This document shows, piece after piece, positions 1-5,082 of a stretch of DNA of 6,816 nt. The stretch is from Planctomycetaceae bacterium. GTDB taxonomy: Bacteria; Planctomycetota; Planctomycetia; Pirellulales; UBA1268. Every line of letters begins with the position of its first letter. The stretch's first letter is position 1. The position numbers were made by a program, and so were the translations under genes. The stretch is from positions 1 to 6,816 of the forward strand of contig PKCL01000324.1 in the NCBI GenBank assembly GCA_002862165.1. The letters are read 5' to 3'. The notes beneath the pieces were generated by a model, which worked only from the letters and a program-made list of their open reading frames with translations, was not told the DNA's origin and made no database searches.

Positions 1-2
1 GT

Positions 3-32
3 GGCATCGGCATCGGCAACTTGGAAGAATAA
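3..32 (+). CDS. 3' end of an upstream gene (partial)
   Basis: Reading from base 3 gives the short C-terminal tail GIGIGNLEE followed by a TAA stop at 30-32. Only ten codons are inside the window, so no function can be given. The support is its geometry. The stop lies two bases before the next ATG, and a GGAAG ribosome-binding sequence for that next gene (23-27) sits inside this tail, a typical arrangement for translationally coupled operon genes. The frame could also be open by chance. Confidence 0.4.
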   Translation, partial: GIGIGNLEE

Positions 33-34
33 CC

Positions 35-166
35 ATGCCAATCTGGTTGTATGTGTCAGTAACCGGAGTCATTATCTATTTCATGGTCTATATTTTCTTT
101 CCGAACTCGGACAAACATATTGAAGCGTCGATTTATGAGAATATCTCATGTCGCTACCTGGCATGA
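35..166 (+). CDS. 43-aa single-helix membrane protein
   Basis: This small ORF starts MPIWLYVSVTG and ends ISCRYLA. Residues 3-22 are almost entirely hydrophobic or aromatic (I, W, L, Y, V, F, M) and would form one transmembrane helix. A polar tail of about 20 residues follows, starting at FFPNSDKH. A GGAAG Shine-Dalgarno sequence lies seven bases before the ATG, and the preceding frame stops two bases upstream, so coupling to an upstream gene is likely. I do not recognise a family. Very small single-helix proteins of this type are common as accessory subunits of respiratory complexes, and the CPTC membrane protein further downstream would fit such a neighbourhood, but that is only a guess. 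Translation is plausible, not certain. Confidence 0.6.
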   Translation: MPIWLYVSVTGVIIYFMVYIFFPNSDKHIEASIYENISCRYLA

Positions 167-734
167 GTTGCTTGTCGTTGCTCTGCAATTACTTTGTCCC
201 AGAGTCAGCAGTTTTTTTGAGAAATTTAAAAGGAAAGTCATTGCCGCCCAAAGCTTTAGAGAAGGGCAGATAGACCGAAGTATGGTTTGTTTGATCCAGA
301 ATGAGATGAATCTGTCTCCGATTGCTTTTCAAAAAGCCAAGATGCTTTCTTCGTGTATTCTGACTGTACATTTTTCGACTGGCTAGTTTTAAAGTCATAC
401 GATTTATGGTCAATGAGCTTTTTTCGTGCCGTGAGGCTGATGACATGTTTCTGGTGTAAGGTGGCGGTTGGGTAAAGAGTCTTCTAATTCTAGAACCTGA
501 ATTGCAAAGTGGCGTTCACAGTTAGGAGTGGCTTGTACTCGTTTTGGGCGTACGGGTAGAAGTACTGAATTTCTATTATTAGCCTTGAAAAAAGCCTTTT
601 CGGATGACAGATCAGTGAAGCAACACGATGCGGTGCTTGGATCAAGCCGTCGTATCGGAACTCTGTTTCGAACGTGCTTTGCTTCGGGAACGATTCATAC
701 TGTCTCGGTACAACGAATCGTATATAATTGGTAT
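167..734. other. 568-bp region without a convincing gene
   Basis: Several frames are open for 60-90 codons here on both strands, but none has a good ribosome-binding site, recognisable domain, signal peptide or membrane segment. The frame of the CPTC gene is open upstream to about base 501, and a GTG at 528 could extend that protein by 69 residues. The extension is Arg/Ser rich and comes before an obvious signal peptide, so I do not accept it. An 8-bp palindrome TTCTAGAA lies at 488-495. I see no tRNA, no strong terminator and no repeat array. The only clear signal is the promoter-like TATAAT at its right edge. Confidence 0.5.
700..728 (+). promoter_or_regulatory. Possible sigma70-type promoter for the CPTC gene
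   Basis: A perfect TATAAT occurs at 723-728. Seventeen bases upstream is a poor -35 candidate, CTGTCT at 700-705 (three of six matches). With normal spacing, transcription would begin about seven bases after the -10 box, which is the position of the ATG at 735. No Shine-Dalgarno sequence is visible before that ATG. A perfect -10 box can occur by chance in A/T-rich DNA, so confidence is moderate. Confidence 0.45.
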
Positions 735-1073
735 ATGAAAAGCCGTGTCATACTTTGTTCAGTTCTACTTGTTGCATACCTTGCTATAAGTAGTGACGTA
801 GTGGCTTGCCCCACCTGTAAAGATGGGCTGGCGGCAGCTGACAGTGAGGGTGCAAACATAGCCCGTGGATATTTTTATAGTATCCTTTTGATGATGGCCA
901 TGCCGTTTACGCTTGCAGGATCATTTGGTCTTTATGTTTGGCGAGAAACACGACGGCAACGGCAAGCCAATGATGGCAAGGGAGAAATAATTTCTGCAAC
1001 TGGTAAGCCATATGCAAGAGATGAGTCTTCGGAACGGTCGCATGAAACGCCTATGTCAACAGCAGCGACCTGA
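735..1073 (+). CDS. Small exported/membrane protein with CPTC motif
   Basis: This is a 112-aa protein. Residues 1-24 form a signal peptide (MKSRVILC start, hydrophobic core, VVA before the cysteine). The motif CPTCKDGL then follows with Cys25 and Cys28. A second hydrophobic segment, about residues 46-68, is a transmembrane helix, and the tail is charged and polar (RETRRQRQ onward), probably cytoplasmic. CxxC pairs at the membrane surface typically bind a metal or heme or act in thiol redox chemistry. I recall similar short proteins near cytochrome oxidase genes in planctomycetes, but cannot confirm this here. VVAC at residues 22-25 also loosely fits a lipobox, so Cys25 could instead be a lipidation site. 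The start is placed at 735 because the signal peptide begins there; no Shine-Dalgarno is seen. The next gene begins four bases after its stop. Confidence 0.8.
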   Translation: MKSRVILCSVLLVAYLAISSDVVACPTCKDGLAAADSEGANIARGYFYSILLMMAMPFTLAGSFGLYVWRETRRQRQANDGKGEIISATGKPYARDESSERSHETPMSTAAT

Positions 1074-1077
1074 GTGC

Positions 1078-2412
1078 ATGAAATTACGTCATGCTTTTGC
1101 ACATGTCGGAAACGCACTATTAGTTGCCTTTTTTTTCACAGCGGCAATTGCATCATCTGCGGTCCAGTCGCCCGAAGAATATTTTAGGACGTGGGACCTC
1201 TCTCCATCGTACCTGCAGAAACAATTCGGGGCGGTGGTAGAGAGTGACAAGGTCATACTGTCGAATGACGAATTTCAATTAATGGCACGAATCTTTGATC
1301 GTTTACAAGGTGCTCCGAGTCAATGGGTTCAAAAGTGGGCCGACGATTCGGCTGAATTTGACAGCAGTCTGGTGAGGACATATCAGCAAGAGTGCCGCTC
1401 GGTTGAGTTCAGCGGGAAAATCTTGAGAGTCGATCGTATAAAAGCGCCGAGTAATGTGGCAGCGATAACGAACGTGCAGGATATCTACGCAGTGCAATTA
1501 CTTTTGGAAGATTCCCAGAAGGTGTGGATATTCTTGCCTGAAGTTCCGGTCGGTCTACCCGTTGGGCAGGCTCTTAACCAGTCTGGTGGGGCAACAGCGA
1601 TACTGCTTCATGCACCAGGCAAAAAGTCTATGGAAAAGCGGCAGGGATCAATTCTTGCAGTAGCAGCGAGGCTTCAGTGGTGGCCGCAGACACCGTTTGG
1701 GAAGTTAGGTATGGACTATGGCTTGTTCCCATCAGTTGTTGATGGTGATTCCTTAGGAGCATTGGAATCCGAGGCTTTTTATTCCAGTCTTTCTGTAAGT
1801 ACAAGACAAAAGGAAATTCCCAACGGTCCGCCTATAGACGACAAGTCGCTTGTTGCATTACTCGATCCTGCTAGTGATTGGCTACGGCTGCACCGGGGGC
1901 GTCAGATAGTCTTGGATGGAACAGCTCGCCGTATTGTGAAAGTTCATGTGGATTCAAAGCGTGATCAGGAAATTCTTGGTAGCGATCACTACTGGGAAAT
2001 TTTCTTATTTGTGTCGACACCTCTTTTGCAGATTCATAATGAGTTTCAGGAAACCTACCCAGTTGTTTTCTGTTGCACAAAATTACCTGAAGGAATGCCT
2101 GTCGGTGAAGGGGTGAACGAAAGGTTGAAGGTTGCAGGTTTTCTTTTTAAAAGATACCGATATATCACGCGTCGTTTAAATTATTCTGGACAGGCGACGA
2201 AGGAGGGAAGGCCTCAGGAGTCACCGCTGCTTGTCGGTCAAATCCCATTTTGGTTGGCAGCAAAGCAGTCCCCCAAACTTCCTCTTGGAATGACTTGGTT
2301 GCCGGTGCTCACTGCAGTCGCTCTTGTTGGCTGGATCGTGAAAGGTTTTTGTCAAAGTAGGCATCGTTCTCCATTAAGAGAGAGTCTTCCTGATCAGATC
2401 GAACTCCCGTAG
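1078..2412 (+). CDS. Signal-peptide protein with two similar domains and a C-terminal membrane helix
   Basis: This is a 444-aa protein of no family I can name. The start is set at 1078, where the signal peptide begins (MKLRH, hydrophobic core LLVAFFFTAAIA, probable cleavage near Ser27-Ala28); the frame is open 22 codons further upstream but inside the previous gene. The mature part seems to contain two related segments, about residues 109-203 and 277-393. Each has a V/I-x-x-x-G strand, an aromatic-plus-hydrophobic strand, a P-x-G-x-P-V-G turn (157-163 and 337-343), then another hydrophobic strand. The pattern suggests a duplicated small beta-barrel or OB-like fold, which is my inference. Residues 406-424 form a membrane helix, followed by a basic tail. 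The protein is probably anchored in the inner membrane with its bulk outside the cytoplasm. It lies four bases after the CPTC gene without its own clear ribosome-binding site, so coupled expression is likely. Confidence 0.8.
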   Translation: MKLRHAFAHVGNALLVAFFFTAAIASSAVQSPEEYFRTWDLSPSYLQKQFGAVVESDKVILSNDEFQLMARIFDRLQGAPSQWVQKWADDSAEFDSSLVRTYQQECRSVEFSGKILRVDRIKAPSNVAAITNVQDIYAVQLLLEDSQKVWIFLPEVPVGLPVGQALNQSGGATAILLHAPGKKSMEKRQGSILAVAARLQWWPQTPFGKLGMDYGLFPSVVDGDSLGALESEAFYSSLSVSTRQKEIPNGPPIDDKSLVALLDPASDWLRLHRGRQIVLDGTARRIVKVHVDSKRDQEILGSDHYWEIFLFVSTPLLQIHNEFQETYPVVFCCTKLPEGMPVGEGVNERLKVAGFLFKRYRYITRRLNYSGQATKEGRPQESPLLVGQIPFWLAAKQSPKLPLGMTWLPVLTAVALVGWIVKGFCQSRHRSPLRESLPDQIELP

Positions 2413-2463
2413 CACTTTTTGACGAAAGGTTACAACTCAAGATCGCGGGATTTCTCGAAGGAA

Positions 2464-2492
2464 TTGACATGCGGTTGTTGATTCTTTCAGAT
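2464..2492 (+). promoter_or_regulatory. Possible promoter upstream of mdh
   Basis: TTGACA at 2464-2469 is a perfect -35 consensus. After a 17-base spacer, TCAGAT at 2487-2492 matches the -10 consensus at three of six positions. It would give an mRNA leader of about 155 bases before mdh. The same bases also form the start region of a 22-codon ORF, so one of the two readings may be accidental. Confidence 0.3.
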
Positions 2493-2537
2493 TCGCAACA
2501 CTTAGTGCTCGGGAGATGCTGTTCCGTAAGTCTTTAG
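2469..2537 (+). CDS. Possible 22-codon leader ORF before mdh
   Basis: This ATG is preceded by AAGGA at 2457-2461 with seven bases of spacing, the same spacing used by the well-supported genes here. It encodes MRLLILSDSQ and ends CCSVSL before TAG. It could be a leader peptide, a remnant of a lost gene, or chance. No attenuator-like hairpin or runs of a single amino-acid codon are evident. Confidence 0.2.
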   Translation: MRLLILSDSQHLVLGRCCSVSL

Positions 2538-2654
2538 TGAATTCCACGAGCTTGATTGCCTGAGGAAATCTGGAAGATTTTCGTCATGGACAAGGTCTTC
2601 AGTGGTGCATTTTTTGATCAAAGCAGGTACTAGATTTAAACACGAGGTAAGCAG

Positions 2655-3599
2655 ATGCGAAGAGCCAAGATTTCAATTATTGGTGCGGGTAATGTTGGGG
2701 CCACGACCGCACATTGGTGTGCCGCTGCAGAATTGGGGGATGTTGTGCTTCTAGATATCCCAGCAACAGAGGGAATGCCCGCTGGCAAGGCACTTGATCT
2801 CTTTCAAGCTTCACCGATTGTTGGTTTTGATTCAAAGATTACGGGAACAACAGATTGGTCCGATACGGCTGCCAGCGATGTTATCGTGGTCACTGCTGGA
2901 ATTGCTCGCAAGCCGGGCATGAGTAGAGATGACCTTCTCTCTACAAATGCAAAAATTGTAGGTGACGTTGCGGAGCACATTAAGAACACAAGCCCCGATG
3001 CTGTCGTCATTGTAGTATCGAATCCGCTTGATGCGATGGTACAGCGGACATTTCAGGTACTTGGCTTTCCACCATCCCGTGTCCTCGGTCAGGCAGGTAT
3101 TCTTGATACAGCAAGGTATCGGGCATTTTTAGCTATGGAGTTAGGTGTGAGCGTTGAAGATATCACTGCGATTCTTCTCGGTGGGCACGGTGATACCATG
3201 GTTCCAATTCCAAGTTGTACAAGCGTGGGAGGTATTCCAGTAACCCAATTGATAGCAAGTGAACGACTTGATTCAATTGTTGAACGCACCAGAAAAGGTG
3301 GCGCTGAAATCGTGGGTCTGTTGAAGACGGGTAGTGCGTATTACGCTCCGGCTGCGGCATCTGCACAAATGGTTGAAGCTGTTGTGCGAGACAAAAAAAG
3401 GTTGGTCCCGTGTGCTGCCTACTGTGATTCTGAGTATGGAGTCGGCGGATACTTCGTCGGTGTTCCAGTAATTCTGGGTGGCAGCGGTGTAGAGAAAATA
3501 GTTGAACTTTCGCTTTTGCCAGATGAAAAAGTGGCATTCAATAAAAGTATCGATGCAGTTCGGGAACTCGTTGGCGCAATGGAGAGCCTGACGCCATAA
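2655..3599 (+). CDS. mdh: Malate dehydrogenase, NAD-dependent, LDH-like type
   Basis: This 314-aa cytosolic enzyme interconverts malate and oxaloacetate with NAD in the TCA cycle. The Rossmann glycine motif GAGNVG is at residues 10-15. Asp34 (LLDIPA) ends the second strand and favours NAD over NADP. The mobile-loop arginines Arg85 and Arg91 (ARKPGMSR) bind the substrate carboxylates; an arginine at 85 is what separates malate from lactate dehydrogenases. Asn123 (VSNPLD), Asp151 and Arg154 (ILDTARYR) and the catalytic His178 (GGHGD) are all present. Length matches the 305-320 aa usual for this LDH-like group, so the gene is complete. The start is supported by CGAGG at 2643-2647, seven bases before ATG. 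It stands apart from both neighbours, with 242 bases before it and 202 after it, and is probably transcribed alone. Confidence 0.97.
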   Translation: MRRAKISIIGAGNVGATTAHWCAAAELGDVVLLDIPATEGMPAGKALDLFQASPIVGFDSKITGTTDWSDTAASDVIVVTAGIARKPGMSRDDLLSTNAKIVGDVAEHIKNTSPDAVVIVVSNPLDAMVQRTFQVLGFPPSRVLGQAGILDTARYRAFLAMELGVSVEDITAILLGGHGDTMVPIPSCTSVGGIPVTQLIASERLDSIVERTRKGGAEIVGLLKTGSAYYAPAAASAQMVEAVVRDKKRLVPCAAYCDSEYGVGGYFVGVPVILGGSGVEKIVELSLLPDEKVAFNKSIDAVRELVGAMESLTP

Positions 3600-3617
3600 C
3601 AGAAGCGCCCAGTCCCC

Positions 3618-3649
3618 CTAGCCTTCCTCTGCCGGCTAGTTTCGCGAAA
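3618..3649 (+). terminator. Weak stem-loop after mdh
   Basis: CTAGCC (3618-3623) pairs with GGCTAG (3634-3639) across a ten-base loop, directly followed by the perfect 10-bp palindrome TTTCGCGAAA (3640-3649). It begins 19 bases after the mdh stop, a normal place for an mRNA 3' end, but lacks a T-run, so it is not a classical intrinsic terminator. Confidence 0.3.
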
Positions 3650-3713
3650 GCTCTTCATTTTCACACGGAAATGCTGCCATTGCCCGGAGTGTGTGACTGC
3701 GTTAGAAACCTCC

Positions 3714-3753
3714 GACGTATTGCCATAAGTCAAATCTCTTGTGGCAATGCGTT
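3714..3753 (+). promoter_or_regulatory. Long RNA hairpin in the leader of the flagellar-type operon
   Basis: Arm GACGTATTGCCATAAG (3714-3729) pairs over all 16 positions with CTTGTGGCAATGCGTT (3738-3753), leaving an eight-base loop. Thirteen pairs are Watson-Crick. The other three (3714/3753, 3718/3749, 3726/3741) are G-U in + strand RNA but would be A-C mismatches on the opposite strand. This points to a structure acting in the + strand transcript. It ends 36 bases before the ribosome-binding site of the next gene. There is no immediate T-run; a T5 occurs only about 18 bases later. It may be a leader regulatory element, a stabilising hairpin or the 3' end of the mdh mRNA. Confidence 0.55.
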
Positions 3754-3789
3754 AGCAATCACGCTGTGTATTTTTGCAAAAGGTTACGC

Positions 3790-3794
3790 GGAGG
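3790..3794 (+). promoter_or_regulatory. Strong ribosome-binding site fixing the start at 3802
   Basis: GGAGG lies seven bases before the ATG at 3802 and is the best Shine-Dalgarno match in the window. It decides against the in-frame ATG at 3739, which falls inside the hairpin and would add 21 residues unlike a hydrolase N-terminus. Confidence 0.75.
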
Positions 3795-3801
3795 ATCTGG
3801 A

Positions 3802-4518
3802 ATGGTGCATCAGTCGACAGTATTTGATTATGAATTCAATCATTGTTCACCAAGCAGTAGAGGCTTTTTGTGCAACGAGGTGAATCTCCCTTCGAGTAAA
3901 CCAGAGCAACTGTTTTTACCACGAGGGTATGAGTCGGGATACGACTACCCACTCCTCGTGTGGCTTCCGCAGTCAGCCGATGCTCACTTTGACTTAGGTC
4001 GCACCATGATGCGAATGAGTTTAAGGAATTACATTGCAGTAGTACCTGCTGTCACGTCTGATTTGGAGAGTTGTTTTGAAGCTATTGACGGAATAATGAG
4101 TCAATATAGCGTTCACTCTCGCAGAATTTATCTTATTGGTGTTGAGGAAGGTGGAGAGAATGCCTTTCGTTATGCTTGCCAAAATCCAGAGTCCTTTGCC
4201 GGGGTCGTCTCAGTGAATGGACAGTTTCCTCTACGCGAGGGACTGCTCGGGCAGTTTGATCGTGTTCGTTCACTCCCGATGATGCTTTGTTGTGATGAAA
4301 AAACAAAAACGGGTGAGTTACTGAATGATCGTGATGTGAATCAGACACTACGACTGTTTCATGCTGCCGGTGGACTGCTCTCGATGCGTGTCTATCGAAA
4401 TAAAAGCAATGATGGGACTCAGCAGGTGTCCTTGGGAGATATGGTTGGCGATATTGATCGGTGGATTATGGACGAGGTTTGTCGCGTTCCAGAGGGTCAG
4501 ATAACTGCTCTCGTCTAG
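3802..4518 (+). CDS. Alpha/beta-hydrolase-fold protein lacking catalytic serine and histidine
   Basis: This 238-aa protein resembles the phospholipase/carboxylesterase (esterase D or PHB-depolymerase-like) group. LFLPRGYESGYDYPLLVWLP (residues 37-56) matches the strand-turn-strand before the oxyanion loop, and RRIYLIGVEEGGENAFRYA (107-125) matches the strand-elbow-helix that normally carries G-x-S-x-G-G. Here the elbow reads G113-V-E115-E-G117-G, so the nucleophile serine is glutamate. The late region, around YRNKSNDG (198-205), where these enzymes usually have GGH, has no histidine. No signal peptide is visible, so the protein is probably cytosolic. The fold appears intact and the frame unbroken, which suggests a selected non-enzymatic role such as binding or scaffolding. 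It is first in a compact run with a GHKL-type domain protein (32 bases downstream) and a FliF-like gene. Fold assignment is fairly sure; the role is unknown. Confidence 0.8.
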   Translation: MVHQSTVFDYEFNHCSPSSRGFLCNEVNLPSSKPEQLFLPRGYESGYDYPLLVWLPQSADAHFDLGRTMMRMSLRNYIAVVPAVTSDLESCFEAIDGIMSQYSVHSRRIYLIGVEEGGENAFRYACQNPESFAGVVSVNGQFPLREGLLGQFDRVRSLPMMLCCDEKTKTGELLNDRDVNQTLRLFHAAGGLLSMRVYRNKSNDGTQQVSLGDMVGDIDRWIMDEVCRVPEGQITALV

Positions 4519-4538
4519 TGAATATAGGCTCAAAGAAT

Positions 4539-4543
4539 AAAGG
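4539..4543 (+). promoter_or_regulatory. Ribosome-binding site choosing between two adjacent ATGs
   Basis: AAAGG lies four bases before the ATG at 4548 and seven before the ATG at 4551. Seven-base spacing is what mdh and the gene at 3802 use, so 4551 is preferred; the difference is one methionine. Confidence 0.5.
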
Positions 4544-4550
4544 CTTTATG

Positions 4551-5054
4551 ATGAAAAAATCCATCTCGGCAGAACAATTCACGGGTGAGTGTGGTCAGCC
4601 ACAAGTCTTACGAGGAATTGTTGAAAAAGTAGTCAGTGGCTTGCAGCGTCAGCATGCCGATTCAGGCGTACCCTTGCCTCATGTGTCAGTTGACGTTCCT
4701 GGTACTCATAGGTTTGAAGGAAATGTTGTTGTTTTGGATCAGTTGCTCAACGTGTGGCTCTGCGATGCGGTTCGTGCTGCCGCTGGGAGTGCTGCAATGG
4801 CACGTACCGCAGAAGTTCTCATCACGAGTGTTGAGTATGCAGATTGCATTGAGATAGAAATTGCCGACAGCGGTCCCTCTCTTGTAGACCGCCAAAAGCT
4901 TAGTGGGGGTGTTGTTGGTCGCGTGCATACAGTTGCCCAGCAGAATTTGCTTGATCAGGTTCACGGTGACATACGGCTTGATGATTGTGCTGAGGGTGGC
5001 GTAGCGGTGACGTTACGGCTTCCAAAGCTGGTTTCGCAGCGTATGGTTGCTTAA
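4551..5054 (+). CDS. Small GHKL/HATPase-like domain protein with eroded ATP-binding motifs
   Basis: This is a 167-aa stand-alone domain resembling the C-terminal ATPase part of histidine kinases or anti-sigma kinases. Residues 62-79 (LDQLLNVWLCDAVRAAAG) match the N-box helix, but the two usual asparagines are Val68 and Asp72. IEIEIADSGPS (100-110) matches the G1 box DxGxG with the second glycine changed to Ser110. Residues 119-125 (GGVVGRV) stand where G2 (GxGLGL) is expected and match only partly. VHGDIRLDD and GGVAVTLRLP (137-158) match the last helix and strands well. No phospho-accepting H-box, sensor domain or membrane segment is present. It may bind nucleotide weakly or not at all, and could act as a partner-binding switch. 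It lies 28 bases before the FliF-like gene, suggesting a role in flagellar assembly or its control, which is an inference. An RsbW-like anti-sigma factor is an alternative. Confidence 0.75.
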   Translation: MKKSISAEQFTGECGQPQVLRGIVEKVVSGLQRQHADSGVPLPHVSVDVPGTHRFEGNVVVLDQLLNVWLCDAVRAAAGSAAMARTAEVLITSVEYADCIEIEIADSGPSLVDRQKLSGGVVGRVHTVAQQNLLDQVHGDIRLDDCAEGGVAVTLRLPKLVSQRMVA

Positions 5055-5070
5055 TTTTTATGCTTGAAAT

Positions 5071-5074
5071 GGAG
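5071..5074 (+). promoter_or_regulatory. Ribosome-binding site of the FliF-like gene
   Basis: GGAG lies eight bases before the ATG at 5083, and the membrane helix then falls at residues 18-37 as expected for FliF. An ATG at 5060 belongs to another frame and lacks such a site. Confidence 0.6.
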
Positions 5075-5082
5075 ATTCCTGC

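Noticed and set aside
3..17. GGCATC tandem duplication at the window start
   Set aside because: Only two copies, inside a probable coding tail (GIGIG); not evidence of a repeat array.
120..386. 88-codon ORF on the + strand starting with TTG
   Set aside because: It has no Shine-Dalgarno, overlaps the better-supported 43-aa gene, and the protein has no recognisable domain.
528..734. N-terminal extension of the CPTC protein from a GTG at 528
   Set aside because: The added 69 residues have no family features, come before a clear signal peptide, and the GTG has no usable ribosome-binding site (the AGGAG overlaps it).
2586..2633. 15-codon ORF (MDKVFSGAFF...) just before mdh
   Set aside because: Too short, with a poorly spaced GGAAG; most likely chance.
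2614..2642. TTGATC / TTTAAA pair as a promoter close to mdh
   Set aside because: The spacing is 15 bases and the -10 match is poor; not stronger than chance.
3163..3733. Two reverse-strand ORFs opposite mdh
   Set aside because: Both are shadows of the conserved malate dehydrogenase frame and lack start signals.
3671..3883. 70-codon + strand ORF before the hydrolase-fold gene
   Set aside because: It runs through the hairpin and over the start of the supported gene; no ribosome-binding site or domain.
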